A DNA stretch of 64,000 nt, taken from NCBI RefSeq assembly GCF_002351485.1, contig NZ_NWMW01000001.1, forward strand, positions 1,550,001 through 1,614,000. Direction: 5' to 3'. The stretch is from Sphingomonas spermidinifaciens (GTDB lineage Bacteria > Pseudomonadota > Alphaproteobacteria > Sphingomonadales > Sphingomonadaceae). Position numbers and translations under genes: made by a program. Positions 34,269 to 43,744 of the stretch are shown here, piece by piece. Position 1 is the first letter of the stretch, and every line of letters begins with the position of its first letter. The notes beneath the pieces were generated by a model that saw only the letters and a list, made by a program, of their open reading frames with translations, was not told the origin of the DNA and searched no databases.

Positions 34269-34859
34269 ATGGGCCAGCCGCTCGACGACGCCGCGCTCGA
34301 CACGATCTTCCGCACCGCGCGCACCTATAACGGCTATGACGATACGCCCGTGACCGAGGCGGACGTGCGGGCGATCTACGACCTCATCAAGATGGGGCCG
34401 ACCTCCGCCAACCAGCAGCCCGCGCGTTTCGTCTGGGTGCTCGGCGACGAGGCGAAGGCAAAGCTCGCCGCCGCCGCGAGCGACAGCAATGCCGACAAGA
34501 TCCGCAAGGCACCCGCCAGCGTCGTGATCGGCATGGACCTGGACTTCCACGAGCAGCTGCCCTGGCTGTTCCCGCACACCGACGCCAAGAGCTGGTTCAA
34601 GACCGAGGAGGCGCTGCGCGAGAGCGCGTTCCGCAACAGCTCGCTTCAGGGCGCGTATTTCATCATCGCCGCGCGCGCGCTCGGCTGGGACACGGGGCCG
34701 ATGTCGGGCTTCGATCCCGACAAGGTCAACGCCGCCTTCTTTGCCGACCAGCCGCGGGTGCGCGTCAACTTCATCTCGACCTTCGGCAAGGGCGATCCCT
34801 CGACGATTTTCGACCGCAGCCCGCGCCCCGAGTTCGAGACCTTCGGGCGCATCGAATAA
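34269..34859 (+). CDS. Malonic semialdehyde reductase (RutE/HadB type)
   Basis: A 196-residue nitroreductase-fold flavoprotein. DLIKMGPTSANQQPARFVWV near the N terminus is the FMN-binding segment of the RutE subfamily, and GAYFIIAARALGWDTGPMSGF follows. RutE reduces malonic semialdehyde to 3-hydroxypropionate, from pyrimidine catabolism. No rut genes are nearby, so a general reductive role is also possible. tsaB starts six bases downstream. Confidence 0.88.
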   Translation: MGQPLDDAALDTIFRTARTYNGYDDTPVTEADVRAIYDLIKMGPTSANQQPARFVWVLGDEAKAKLAAAASDSNADKIRKAPASVVIGMDLDFHEQLPWLFPHTDAKSWFKTEEALRESAFRNSSLQGAYFIIAARALGWDTGPMSGFDPDKVNAAFFADQPRVRVNFISTFGKGDPSTIFDRSPRPEFETFGRIE

Positions 34860-34864
34860 CCGCA

Positions 34865-35482
34865 TTGCGCACGCTCGTCATCGAAACTGCCACCGCCGCC
34901 TGCTCGGTCGCGCTGATCGAAGGCGGCGATGTGGTCGACGCGCGGCACGAGGTAGTCGGGCGTGGCCATGCCGAGCGACTGCTGCCGATGATCGCCGAAC
35001 TGGCCGGAGGCGGCCGCGCCGACGCCATCCTCGTCGATTGCGGGCCGGGCAGCTTCACCGGCATCCGCGTGGGCCTTGCCGCCGCACGCGGCCTCGCGCT
35101 CGGTTGGGACGTGTCGGTGACGGGGTACAGCGCGCTGCCGCTGGTCGCCGCCCGCGCCCTTGCCGACCGCCCCCAACTCGCGGCGCTTGCGGTCGTGATG
35201 GAAGGGGGGCACGGTGAGGTGTTCGTGCAGGCCTTTGACGCCCCCCTTGCCCCGCGCGGCTCCTTTGCGTCGCTGACGCCGGCGGCGGCGCTCGACCAGT
35301 TGCCGGCCGATCTGCCGATCGTGGGCGACGGCATCCGTCATCTGGCCGACGGGCATCGCGACCTGACGGCGCGCCATCCCGCGGCCGCCGACGCGCTGCT
35401 GCTGCCGCCCGCCGAGCGTGCGCTTGCGCCGACGCCGATCTACGGCCGTGCGCCCGACGCCAAGCTGCCGGGGCACGCTTGA
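34865..35482 (+). CDS. tsaB: tRNA threonylcarbamoyladenosine protein TsaB
   Basis: TsaB pairs with TsaD and TsaE to make the t6A modification at position 37 of ANN-decoding tRNAs. The 205-residue product has the family start RTLVIETATAACSVALIEG and DCGPGSFTGIRVGLAAARGLAL. It starts at TTG 34865. Its stop overlaps the rimI start by four bases, the usual tsaB-rimI pair. Confidence 0.94.
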   Translation: MRTLVIETATAACSVALIEGGDVVDARHEVVGRGHAERLLPMIAELAGGGRADAILVDCGPGSFTGIRVGLAAARGLALGWDVSVTGYSALPLVAARALADRPQLAALAVVMEGGHGEVFVQAFDAPLAPRGSFASLTPAAALDQLPADLPIVGDGIRHLADGHRDLTARHPAAADALLLPPAERALAPTPIYGRAPDAKLPGHA

Positions 35483-35955
35483 GCACCGCGGTCGGCGGCA
35501 CGTTGCTGCGCGGCGCCGGCCCGGCCGAGGTGCGGCTGATCGACGCGCTGATGCGCGAGAGCTTCGACCCGCGCTATGGAGAGGCGTGGACGCAGGGCCA
35601 GTGCCTCGGCATCCTGTCGCTGCCGGGCGTCTGGCTGACGGTCGCCGAGCTGGCGGGCGAGCCGGCGGGCTTCGCACTCGCGCGACTCGCCGCCGACGAG
35701 GCCGAACTCCTGCTCCTCGCCGTCCGTCCCGCGATGCGTCGGCGAGGCGTCGGCGCGGCGCTGCTGCGCGGCATCGTCGCCGACTGCCGCGACCGCGGCG
35801 CCGCCGTCCTCCATCTCGAGGTTCGCGCCGGCAACGGCGCGATAGCGCTTTACGAGCGCGAGGGTTTCCGGAAAGTCGGCGTCCGCCGCGAATATTACCG
35901 CGGGACGACGGGCGATGTGTTCGACGCCCACAGCTTCAGTCTAACGCTCGGCTGA
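35479..35955 (+). CDS. rimI: Ribosomal protein alanine N-acetyltransferase RimI
   Basis: A 158-residue GNAT acetyltransferase. The acetyl-CoA loop is in LLLLAVRPAMRRRGVGAALL and the C-terminal motif is LEVRAGNGAIALYEREGFRKV with RREYYRG, both typical of RimI, which acetylates the N terminus of ribosomal protein S18. It starts at TTG 35479 and is coupled to tsaB. Confidence 0.93.
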   Translation: MSTAVGGTLLRGAGPAEVRLIDALMRESFDPRYGEAWTQGQCLGILSLPGVWLTVAELAGEPAGFALARLAADEAELLLLAVRPAMRRRGVGAALLRGIVADCRDRGAAVLHLEVRAGNGAIALYEREGFRKVGVRREYYRGTTGDVFDAHSFSLTLG

Positions 35956-36063
35956 CCGCCAAAAGCTCAACTGCCCGCCTTGAAGTCGCCATGCGATACC
36001 CCGATAGGAGCCGCGCGGACTTGCGCGACAGACGCAATCCTGACGGGTCGAAAAGGACATGGA

Positions 36064-36477
36064 ATGAACGATCAGAACGAGCTGAACGAAACGCTGGTCA
36101 CCTTGACCGCGGACATCGTCGCCGCACATGTCAGCAACAACAGTGTCGCGGTGTCGGACCTGCCGCTGCTCATCCAGAACGTGCATGGCGCGCTCTCGGG
36201 TCTTGGCGGCGTCGTCGCCGAGCCCGAAATCAAGCAGGAGCCGGCAGTCTCGGTCCGCGCGTCGGTGAAGCCCGACTACATCGTCTGCCTTGAGGACGGC
36301 AAGAAGCTGAAGATGCTCAAGCGTCACTTGATGACGCACTATCAGATGACGCCCGAGCAGTACCGCGCCAAGTGGAACCTGCCCGCCGACTATCCGATGG
36401 TCGCACCCAACTACGCCGAGCAGCGCCGAAGCCTGGCCAAGAAGATCGGCCTCGGTACCCAGCGCCGCAAGCGGTAA
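36064..36477 (+). CDS. MucR/Ros family zinc-finger regulator
   Basis: A 137-residue DNA-binding protein of the alphaproteobacterial MucR/Ros family. The N-terminal part ([20 protein letters not shown]) forms the oligomerisation region and the C-terminal part has the zinc-finger core [20 protein letters not shown] followed by [20 protein letters not shown]. MucR proteins regulate exopolysaccharide, motility and cell-cycle genes and are considered H-NS-like. An upstream gap of 108 bases would hold its own promoter. Confidence 0.95.
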   Translation: MNDQNELNETLVTLTADIVAAHVSNNSVAVSDLPLLIQNVHGALSGLGGVVAEPEIKQEPAVSVRASVKPDYIVCLEDGKKLKMLKRHLMTHYQMTPEQYRAKWNLPADYPMVAPNYAEQRRSLAKKIGLGTQRRKR

Positions 36478-36663
36478 GAGTCGTTTGAGAACTGGTTGAC
36501 GCCCGTTCCAGCGGCGCCGGCCCGCTCCTTCACCCGGCGATCCATCAGGATACTGAGCGGGTGGCGGGGTGGGGGAGCGGACCGGTGCCGCTTCTCATAG
36601 TTGCGAGTCGTTCGCTGGCGCCGCGCTCTTCCCTCGACGCGCCGAGCCGATTACATCGGCCCC

Positions 36664-37086
36664 ATGCCTCGCAAGATCGACCTCGAAGCCCTGTGCCACG
36701 AAAAGGGCCTGCGCATCACCGAACAGCGCCGCGTGATCGCCCGCGTGCTTTCCGAAGCGGAGGACCATCCCGACGTCGAGATGGTCTATGCCCGCGCCTC
36801 GGCGATCGACAGCGGCATCTCGATCGCGACCGTCTATCGTACCGTGCGCCTGTTCGAGGAGGCGGGCATCCTCGACCGCCACGATTTCGGCGACGGACGC
36901 GCGCGCTACGAACCTGCGCCCGAGGCGCATCACGACCACCTGATCGACGTCGAGACGGGCAAGGTCATCGAGTTCGTCGATCCCGAGCTCGAGCTCTTGC
37001 AGAAGCAGATCGCCGAGCGGCTGGGCTTCCGCCTCGTCGATCACCGCATGGAGCTCTATGGCGTCGCACTCGACCGCAAGTCGTGA
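36664..37086 (+). CDS. fur: Fur family transcriptional regulator
   Basis: A 140-residue metal-dependent repressor. The winged helix contains ITEQRRVIARVLSEAEDHPD and SIATVYRTVRLFEEAGILD; the metal-site segment is EAHHDHLIDVETGKVIEF. The only cysteine is at residue 11, so the structural zinc CxxC pairs of many Fur proteins are absent, as is common in alphaproteobacteria. Iron or manganese response (Fur or Mur) cannot be told apart here. Confidence 0.92.
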   Translation: MPRKIDLEALCHEKGLRITEQRRVIARVLSEAEDHPDVEMVYARASAIDSGISIATVYRTVRLFEEAGILDRHDFGDGRARYEPAPEAHHDHLIDVETGKVIEFVDPELELLQKQIAERLGFRLVDHRMELYGVALDRKS

Positions 37087-37135
37087 CGCGGCGCGGCGGG
37101 CCGAGGCCGCCGCGGGGCTGGCGACCCGGCTGACA

Positions 37136-37984
37136 ATGCCCGAGCTGGTCCGGCTCTGGGCACGGATCGCGCTCATGGCGCTGCTCGTCCTGAGCCATGT
37201 GCCGATGCACTATCTCTGGCGGCTCCTCCGCCTCCCCTCGCCCTGGCCGCGCTGGTTCCTTGGGCGGGTCGCGTGGGTGGCGGGGGCGCGGGTCGAGAAG
37301 ATCGGCACGCCGCTCCGCCGCGACGTCTTCTACGTGTCGAACCATCTGAGCTGGATCGACATCCTCGCGCTCGGCGGCGCGAGCGGTACCGCCTTCGTCG
37401 CCAAGGCCGAGCTGGCCAGCTCGCCGCTGGTCGGCTGGCTCGCAGGGCTCAACCGCACCGTCTATGTCAAGCGCGAGAACCGGCTGGGCGTCGCCGAGCA
37501 GATCAATCAGCTGCGCGACGCGCTCGCCGACAATTGGGCAATCACCATCTTTCCCGAGGGGACGACGACCGACGGCCGCTCGCTCCTTCCGTTCAAGACG
37601 CCGATGCTGCGTGTTCTCGAACCGCCGCCGCCGGGTGTCATGGTCCAGCCCGTGCTGCTCGACTATGGCGCGGTGGGCGAGGAGATCGGCTGGATCGGCG
37701 CGGAGGGCGGCGTCAACAACGCCAGGCGAATCCTCGCGCGGCCGGGCAGTTTCCGCCTGAAGGTCCATTTCCTCGAACCCTTCTTCCCAGCCGACTTTCC
37801 GGGGCGCAAGGCGATCGCCGCCGAGAGCCGCCGCCGGATCGAAACGGCGCTGGTCGCCGCGCTCGGCCAGCCGCTCCGCCCCTTCGCCCACGACGTTGCG
37901 CCGGTGCGCTATGCCGTAGAACGCGGCGCACCGCCGCTACCCGACGAGACCCCGCGGGTGGCGGAGGCGGACGATCTTCGCTAA
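37136..37984 (+). CDS. plsC: 1-acyl-sn-glycerol-3-phosphate acyltransferase
   Basis: A 282-residue PlsC-type acyltransferase that makes phosphatidic acid from lysophosphatidic acid. The catalytic motif is NHLSWID (His-x4-Asp) and the glycerol-phosphate motif is [12 protein letters not shown] hydrophobic N-terminal helix ([17 protein letters not shown]) anchors it. The ATG at 37136 was chosen over in-frame starts inside fur. Confidence 0.92.
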   Translation: MPELVRLWARIALMALLVLSHVPMHYLWRLLRLPSPWPRWFLGRVAWVAGARVEKIGTPLRRDVFYVSNHLSWIDILALGGASGTAFVAKAELASSPLVGWLAGLNRTVYVKRENRLGVAEQINQLRDALADNWAITIFPEGTTTDGRSLLPFKTPMLRVLEPPPPGVMVQPVLLDYGAVGEEIGWIGAEGGVNNARRILARPGSFRLKVHFLEPFFPADFPGRKAIAAESRRRIETALVAALGQPLRPFAHDVAPVRYAVERGAPPLPDETPRVAEADDLR

Positions 37985-37997
37985 GGGCGCGCCCGTC

Positions 37998-39320
37998 ATG
38001 ACCACCGCTCCCAAGACCTTCCACGTCAAGTCGTTCGGCTGCCAGATGAACGTCTATGACGGCGAGCGCATGGGCGAGCTGATGGCGGCGGAGGGGCTGA
38101 CGCCGGTTGCCGATGCCGATGCCGCCGACCTCGTCGTGCTCAACACCTGCCACATCCGCGAGAAGGCGACCGAGAAGGTCTATTCGGACATCGGCCGCAT
38201 CCGCAAGCACGCCGCTGCCGGCGGCCGCAAGCCGATGATCGCCGTCGCCGGCTGCGTGGCACAGGCCGAGGGGGCGGAAATCGTCGCCCGCGCCAGGGTC
38301 GATGTGGTGGTGGGGCCGCAAGCCTATCACAACCTGCCCGATCTGGTGGCGAGGGCCGCCGCCGGCGCCCCCGCGCTCGACACCGACATGCCGCCCGAAT
38401 CGAAGTTCGGCGCGCTCCCCCGGCGCCGGCGCGTCGGCCCCTCGGCCTTCCTGACGGTGCAGGAAGGGTGCGACAAGTTCTGCACCTATTGCGTCGTCCC
38501 CTATACCCGCGGGGCGGAGGTCAGCCGGCCGATGGGGGCGATCGTCGACGAGGCCAGGGCGCTGGTCGATGCTGGCGCGCGCGAGATCACCCTCCTCGGG
38601 CAGAACGTCAACGGCTGGCGGGATGCCGACCAGAACGGTCTTGAGGCGCTGATCCACGCGCTTGATCGGATCGAGGGGCTGGCGCGCATCCGCTATACGA
38701 CAAGCCACCCCAACGACATGACCGACGGCCTCATCCGCGCGCATGCCGAGGTCGAGAAGCTGATGCCCTTCCTCCACCTGCCGGTGCAGGCGGGCAGCGA
38801 CCGCGTGCTGAAGGCGATGAACCGCAGTCATACGCGCGATACCTATCTTCGCCTGCTCGACCGCATCCGCGCGGTTCGCCCCGACATCGCCCTGTCGGGC
38901 GACTTCATCGTCGGCTTCCCCGGCGAAACCGATGCCGAGTTCGAGGAGACGCTGAGCCTGATCGACGAGGTCGGCTATGCGCAGGCGTTCAGCTTCAAAT
39001 ACAGCCCGCGCCCCGGCACTCCCGCCGCGACGATGCAGGACACGGTGCCCGCCGCGGTGATGGACGAGCGGCTCCAGCGCCTCCAGGCGGCACTCAACCG
39101 CGATCAGGCGGCGTTCAACGCGGCGACGCTGGGTCGTACCTGCGAGGTGCTGATCGAGCGGAAGGGCAAGCTTCCCGGCCAGATGCTCGGCAAGTCGCCC
39201 TGGCTCCAGTCGGTCCACCTCATGACCGACGCCGCGATCGGCGACATCGTCGAGGTCGAGGTGGTCCGCGCCGATCCCAACTCGCTGGCCGGTGTGGAGC
39301 GGGTCCGCGCTGCCGCGTGA
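37998..39320 (+). CDS. miaB: tRNA-2-methylthio-N6-isopentenyladenosine synthase MiaB
   Basis: A 440-residue radical SAM methylthiotransferase that adds the 2-methylthio group to i6A37 of tRNA. The N-terminal UPF0004 domain starts [14 protein letters not shown] with NTCHIREKA; the radical SAM motif is [15 protein letters not shown]; the C terminus holds the TRAM domain. It lies 13 bases after plsC. Confidence 0.97.
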   Translation: MTTAPKTFHVKSFGCQMNVYDGERMGELMAAEGLTPVADADAADLVVLNTCHIREKATEKVYSDIGRIRKHAAAGGRKPMIAVAGCVAQAEGAEIVARARVDVVVGPQAYHNLPDLVARAAAGAPALDTDMPPESKFGALPRRRRVGPSAFLTVQEGCDKFCTYCVVPYTRGAEVSRPMGAIVDEARALVDAGAREITLLGQNVNGWRDADQNGLEALIHALDRIEGLARIRYTTSHPNDMTDGLIRAHAEVEKLMPFLHLPVQAGSDRVLKAMNRSHTRDTYLRLLDRIRAVRPDIALSGDFIVGFPGETDAEFEETLSLIDEVGYAQAFSFKYSPRPGTPAATMQDTVPAAVMDERLQRLQAALNRDQAAFNAATLGRTCEVLIERKGKLPGQMLGKSPWLQSVHLMTDAAIGDIVEVEVVRADPNSLAGVERVRAAA

Positions 39321-39427
39321 CTTTCGCGCCACGCCGCACGGGCCTCGCGCGATGATGCGTCATTTTCGCGTTGTACGGCGTTCCCGCACTCTGACAGACT
39401 GCGCCCCGTGAAGCGTGAAAGGATCGC

Positions 39428-40423
39428 ATGAGCCGCAAGCCCGTCCCCGCCCGCGCGGGGGAAAAGTCGCGGATCGAACTCGCCTTCGACCGGCCGGAGA
39501 TGCTGCCCCAGCTGTTCGGCGAATATGACACCAACCTCGTCGCGCTCGAGAACCGCCTCGGTGTCTATATCACCGCGCGCGGCGACAAGGTGGGGATCGA
39601 GGGGACGGCGGAGAGCGTGGCGCTTGCCCGCGACGTGCTTCAGGGCCTCCATTCGCGGCTGATCCAGGGGCAGGAGATCGATCCCGGCCTGGTCGATGCG
39701 GTGATCGCGATGGCGTCCGAACCGACGCTCGACGGCATCATCCGCCGCGACCCCGCCGCGCCGCCGCCGATCATGATCCGGACGCGCAAGAAGACGATCG
39801 TGCCGCGATCGGCCGCGCAGACCTATTACATGCAGCAGCTGGTCGGCCACGACATCATCTTCGCGCTCGGCCCGGCCGGCACCGGCAAGACCTATATCGC
39901 CGTGGCACAGGCGGTGGCGCAGCTCATCTCGGGCAGCGTCCAGCGGCTGATCCTGTCGCGCCCCGCGGTCGAGGCAGGGGAGAAACTCGGCTTCCTGCCC
40001 GGCGACATGAAGGACAAGGTCGATCCCTATCTGCGCCCGCTCTACGACGCCCTCTACGACTGCCTGCCCGCCGAGCAGGTCGAGCGGCGCATCGCGAGCG
40101 GCGAGATCGAGATCGCGCCGATCGCCTTCATGCGCGGCCGCACGCTTGCCGACGCCTTCGTCATCCTCGACGAGGCGCAGAACACGACGCCGATGCAGAT
40201 GAAGATGTTCCTCACGCGCTTCGGCCAGAACAGCCGGATGGTGGTGTGCGGCGATCCCAACCAGACCGACCTGCCCGGCGGCGTCGGTGCCTCCGGCCTC
40301 AACGACGCGGTCCAACGGCTCGAGGGGATCGAGGGCCTGTCGATCGTCCGTTTCACCGCCGCCGACGTCGTTCGCCACCCGATCGTCGGGCGTATCGTCA
40401 ACGCTTACGAGGGCGGCGATTGA
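39428..40423 (+). CDS. phoH: PhoH family ATPase
   Basis: A 331-residue RNA/ATP-binding protein. It has an N-terminal KH-like part and a helicase-like ATPase core with Walker A GPAGTGKTYIAVAQAVA near residue 153 and Walker B FVILDEAQNTT. In many proteobacteria phoH and ybeY are adjacent; here a PIN-domain fragment lies between them. Confidence 0.95.
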   Translation: MSRKPVPARAGEKSRIELAFDRPEMLPQLFGEYDTNLVALENRLGVYITARGDKVGIEGTAESVALARDVLQGLHSRLIQGQEIDPGLVDAVIAMASEPTLDGIIRRDPAAPPPIMIRTRKKTIVPRSAAQTYYMQQLVGHDIIFALGPAGTGKTYIAVAQAVAQLISGSVQRLILSRPAVEAGEKLGFLPGDMKDKVDPYLRPLYDALYDCLPAEQVERRIASGEIEIAPIAFMRGRTLADAFVILDEAQNTTPMQMKMFLTRFGQNSRMVVCGDPNQTDLPGGVGASGLNDAVQRLEGIEGLSIVRFTAADVVRHPIVGRIVNAYEGGD

Positions 40424-40441
40424 AACCGAGCAGGTGAGCAG

Positions 40442-40651
40442 GTGGAAGACTTCGACGCGGCCTCACAACTTCGCCTCGTGCCGATTGATGACGCCGAACG
40501 CCGACTCGCGCTCGACGCTCATGCGCGGTATGGCCCCCGCATGCTGGCAGCCCTCAACATGGGCGACCGCTTCGCCTATGAGTGCGCGAAGGCGCATGGC
40601 GCGCGGTTGCTCTCCAAGGGTGGCAATTTCGCAAGGACCGACCTTTCATGA
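40442..40651 (+). pseudogene. C-terminal fragment of a VapC-type PIN toxin
   Basis: This 69-residue frame starting at GTG 40442 matches only the C-terminal half of VapC RNases: LVPIDDAERRLALDAHARYG, then ALNMGDRFAYECAKAHGARL and LLSKGGNFARTDLS. Intact VapC proteins are about 130 residues; the N-terminal half with the first catalytic Asp and the Glu is missing, while the later GD and TD acidic residues remain. No VapB antitoxin is seen. The stop TGA overlaps the ybeY ATG by four bases, and a doubled GAGCAGGT precedes the start. It may be a relic or a retained non-catalytic domain. Confidence 0.72.
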
Positions 40652-41160
40652 TCGAAGTGGCCGTCCAGGCCGAGCCGGATTGGGGCGACAGGGGCGAGTG
40701 GCAGGGGATCGCCGACCGCGCCGCGCGCGCGGCGATTGGCCGCACGCCGCAGGCCGAGTGGCTTCAAAGCCCCGCGACGATCGAGATCGCCGTCCGCCTG
40801 ACCGACGATGAAGAGGTGCGGACGCTCAACCGTGACTATCGGGGCAAGGACAAGCCCACCAACGTCCTCTCCTTCCCGATGATCCAGCCCGACCTGCTCG
40901 ATACCGTCACGCAGAACAGCGACGATGGCGAGGTGTTGCTCGGCGACATCGTCCTCGCCCGCGGCGTATGCGTGGCCGAGGCGGCCGAGCGCGGCATCGC
41001 GCCCGCGGAACATGCCACGCACCTGATTGTTCACGGCTGCCTTCATTTGCTAGGCTATGACCATCAAGGCGATGGCGAGGCCGAGACGATGGAAGCGATC
41101 GAGCGCGCCGTCATGGCCGAGTTGAACCTGCACGACCCCTATCCCATCGAAGAGGACTGA
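40648..41160 (+). CDS. ybeY: Endoribonuclease YbeY
   Basis: A 170-residue zinc-dependent RNase needed for 16S rRNA 3'-end maturation and ribosome quality control. The signature HGCLHLLGYDHQGD carries three zinc histidines, and LTDDEEVRTLNRDYRGKDKP and TNVLSFP are also typical. The start codon overlaps the stop of the preceding PIN fragment by four bases. Confidence 0.95.
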   Translation: MIEVAVQAEPDWGDRGEWQGIADRAARAAIGRTPQAEWLQSPATIEIAVRLTDDEEVRTLNRDYRGKDKPTNVLSFPMIQPDLLDTVTQNSDDGEVLLGDIVLARGVCVAEAAERGIAPAEHATHLIVHGCLHLLGYDHQGDGEAETMEAIERAVMAELNLHDPYPIEED

Positions 41161-41169
41161 CGACCCCCA

Positions 41170-42087
41170 ATGCCCGAGGGCCAAAGTACCGGCGCCGCGA
41201 CCGGCGACCTTCATCCCCCCGCCGACGGCGGCATATGGCGCGGCCTTCGCGCCTTTCTCTTCGGCGACGAAAGCCACGAGAGCCTGCGCACCCGCATCGA
41301 GGACGTCATCGCCGAGCATGAGCAGGAGGCCGAGGCACCCGTCGCCGGCGACCTCGCCCCTGTCGAGCGGCAGATGATCCGCAACCTCCTCCATTTCGGC
41401 GAGCGCGACGCGGGCGACGTCGGCGTGCCGCGCGCCGATATCACCGCGATCGAGGAGAAGACGTCCTTCGCCGACCTCGTCCAGTGTTTCGCCAAGGAGG
41501 GGCACAGCCGCCTTCTCGTCTATCGGGAGAATCTCGACGACGTCATCGGCATGGTCCATATCAAGGACGTGTTCGCGATCCTTGCCGCGGGCGAGGCACC
41601 GCCCGCGACGCTCGACGGGCTGATCCGGCAGCCGCTCTACGTGCCGCAATCCATGGGCGCGATCGACCTGCTCCTCCAGATGCAGACCAGCCGCACGCAC
41701 CTCGCCGTCGTGCTCGACGAATATTCGGGGACTGAGGGGCTCATTACGATCGAGGATCTGGTCGAGGAGATCGTCGGCGCGATCGAGGACGAGCATGACG
41801 AGGCGCCGCACGCGCTGCTCGTGCCGCTCGACGGCGGCGCGTGGGAAGCGGACGCCCGCGCCGAACTCGAACAGGTCGCACAGCTCGTCGATCCGCGGCT
41901 TGCAGAGGTCGAGGAGGATATCGAGACGCTGGGCGGCCTCGCCTTCGTCCTTGCGGGACAGGTGCCGCAGGCGGGCGCCTGCCTTCCACACCCCAGCGGC
42001 TGGCAACTCGAGATCGTCGAGGCCGATACGCGCCGCGTCGCAAAACTCAGGCTGCACCCCCCGCGCGAGGAAGCGCCGGAGGAATAG
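41170..42087 (+). CDS. CorC/hemolysin family CBS-domain protein
   Basis: A 305-residue protein with two CBS domains (VPRADITAIEEKTSFADLVQ, LIRQPLYVPQSMGAIDLLLQ) and a C-terminal CorC_HlyC domain. It lacks the N-terminal DUF21 membrane domain, as in CorC rather than in longer family members. CorC is linked to magnesium and cobalt efflux. It follows ybeY by 9 bases, the usual order. Confidence 0.92.
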   Translation: MPEGQSTGAATGDLHPPADGGIWRGLRAFLFGDESHESLRTRIEDVIAEHEQEAEAPVAGDLAPVERQMIRNLLHFGERDAGDVGVPRADITAIEEKTSFADLVQCFAKEGHSRLLVYRENLDDVIGMVHIKDVFAILAAGEAPPATLDGLIRQPLYVPQSMGAIDLLLQMQTSRTHLAVVLDEYSGTEGLITIEDLVEEIVGAIEDEHDEAPHALLVPLDGGAWEADARAELEQVAQLVDPRLAEVEEDIETLGGLAFVLAGQVPQAGACLPHPSGWQLEIVEADTRRVAKLRLHPPREEAPEE

Positions 42088-42281
42088 CGCTTGATCCTCA
42101 CGGGTTCGGAGACGAACGGGTCAAGCGCCCGTTGATTTCGCCGGCACGAGCCGCGCAGGCGCAATCGGGGCGGCGTGCGTCCTCATCGAGGCACATAGCG
42201 GGGGCGGCACGCCGGTTTTGGCGACCTCGCTTTCCGCCCAACCACCCTTTCGCTTTCGGGCCAAGCCGCTATCTCAGGCCC

Positions 42282-43607
42282 ATGCGCAAACACATCCTGA
42301 TCATCCTCGGCCTGCTGATCGCGCTCGGCGCGGGCGTGTTCTGGTATCTCTCTCGACCCGACCAGGCGCGGCTGCCCATTGAGCAGGTCATGGGCAAGAC
42401 GCCGCGCATCACCCCGCCGCGCGCGCAATGGCTGCCGACGATCGGCATCGCCGAGCCGGTGGGCTGGGCGAACGGCGCCAAGCCCGTGCCGGCCGCGGGC
42501 CTCGCGGTCGATGCGTTCGCCAGTGGCCTCGACCACCCGCGCTGGATGTACTTGCTGCCGAACGGCGATGTGCTGGTGGCCGAAACGAACGGGCCGAAAC
42601 GCGAGGGCGGCGGTATCGTCAAGCGCGTGCAGGCCTGGCTGATCGGTCGGGCGGGCGGTGCAGTCCCCTCGGCCAACCGCATCACCCTGCTGCGCGACGC
42701 GGATGGCGACGGGCGGGCGGAAGTGAGGACGCCGCTCCTTCAGAATCTCAACTCGCCCCTCGGCATGGCGCTGGTCGGCGAATGGCTCTATGTCGCCAAC
42801 ACCGATGCGCTGGTGCGTTTCCCGTTCAGGGTCGGCCAGACGCGGATCGACGCGCGGCCCGAAAAGGTCGTCGACCTCCCGCCCGCGGGCAATCACTGGA
42901 CGCGCAACGTCATCGCCAACCCCGACGGTTCGAGCCTGTTCGTTGCGGTGGGTTCCGATTCGAACATCGCCGAGAATGGCCTCGACCGCGAGAAGTACCG
43001 CGCCAACATCCTCGAGGTGTTTCCCGAGCAGAAGCGGATGCGCGTCTATGCCGCGGGGCTCCGCAACCCGGTCGGCATGGCGATCAATCCGGCCGACCGG
43101 ACGCTATGGACCGTCGTCAACGAGCGCGACATGATCGGGTCCGACGTGCCGCCCGATTATCTGACGCGGGTCGAATTCGGCGGCTTCTATGGCTGGCCGT
43201 GGAATTACTGGGGCGGCTATACCGACGAGCGGGTACAGCCGCAGCGGCTGGACCTTCGCGAATATACCCGGCGGCCCGACTATGCCCTGGGGCCGCATAC
43301 CGCCTCGCTCGGCCTCGCCTTCAGCGACGCGGTGAAGCTTGGTGGCCGCTATGCCTCGGGCGCGTTCATCGGCCAGCACGGCTCTTGGAACCGGTCGCCG
43401 CCGGCGGGTTACAAGGTGCTGTTCGTACCGTTCGGCGCCAACGGCTTCCCGACAGGGGCGCTGCCGACCGAGGTGCTGGGCGGCTTCCTCGACGGCGAGG
43501 GGCGCGCACAGGGCCGGCCGGTGGGCGTGATCGGCGATCGCACGGGTGCGCTGCTGGTGGCGGACGATGTGGGTAACGTCATCTGGCGGGTGCGGCCGGC
43601 CTCGTGA
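42282..43607 (+). CDS. Sorbosone-dehydrogenase-like PQQ protein
   Basis: A 441-residue protein anchored by an N-terminal helix (HILIILGLLIALGAGVFWYL) with a periplasmic six-bladed beta-propeller of the soluble glucose/L-sorbosone dehydrogenase type. Typical segments are LDHPRWMYLLPNGDVLVAET, SPLGMALVGEWLYVANTDAL, GNHWTRNVIANPDGSSLFVA and the final GQHGSWNRSPPAGYKV. PQQ is the cofactor in known relatives; the sugar or aldehyde substrate is not evident. The 194 bases upstream show no gene. Confidence 0.88.
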   Translation: MRKHILIILGLLIALGAGVFWYLSRPDQARLPIEQVMGKTPRITPPRAQWLPTIGIAEPVGWANGAKPVPAAGLAVDAFASGLDHPRWMYLLPNGDVLVAETNGPKREGGGIVKRVQAWLIGRAGGAVPSANRITLLRDADGDGRAEVRTPLLQNLNSPLGMALVGEWLYVANTDALVRFPFRVGQTRIDARPEKVVDLPPAGNHWTRNVIANPDGSSLFVAVGSDSNIAENGLDREKYRANILEVFPEQKRMRVYAAGLRNPVGMAINPADRTLWTVVNERDMIGSDVPPDYLTRVEFGGFYGWPWNYWGGYTDERVQPQRLDLREYTRRPDYALGPHTASLGLAFSDAVKLGGRYASGAFIGQHGSWNRSPPAGYKVLFVPFGANGFPTGALPTEVLGGFLDGEGRAQGRPVGVIGDRTGALLVADDVGNVIWRVRPAS

Positions 43608-43614
43608 TTCCGGA

Positions 43615-43700
43615 ATCCCGGACCTGATCCGGGATCACGCAACTACCGTCTTCAACGATCGGAGAAGGCGGCCGGTCTCCGGATCAAGTCCGAGGTGACC
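43615..43700. repeat. REP-like element after the PQQ protein
   Basis: ATCCCGGA at 43615-43622 and TCCGGGAT at 43628-43635 form an 8-bp hairpin with a 5-base loop, followed at 43674-43700 by GGTCTCCGGATCAAGTCCG and AGGTGACC, a related inverted copy. The same core occurs at 21697, 29588 and 49018. Confidence 0.55.
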
Positions 43701-43744
43701 ATCGGCTGGTTGCCAATTCGTTCTACAGTGACGATAGCAGGCGA

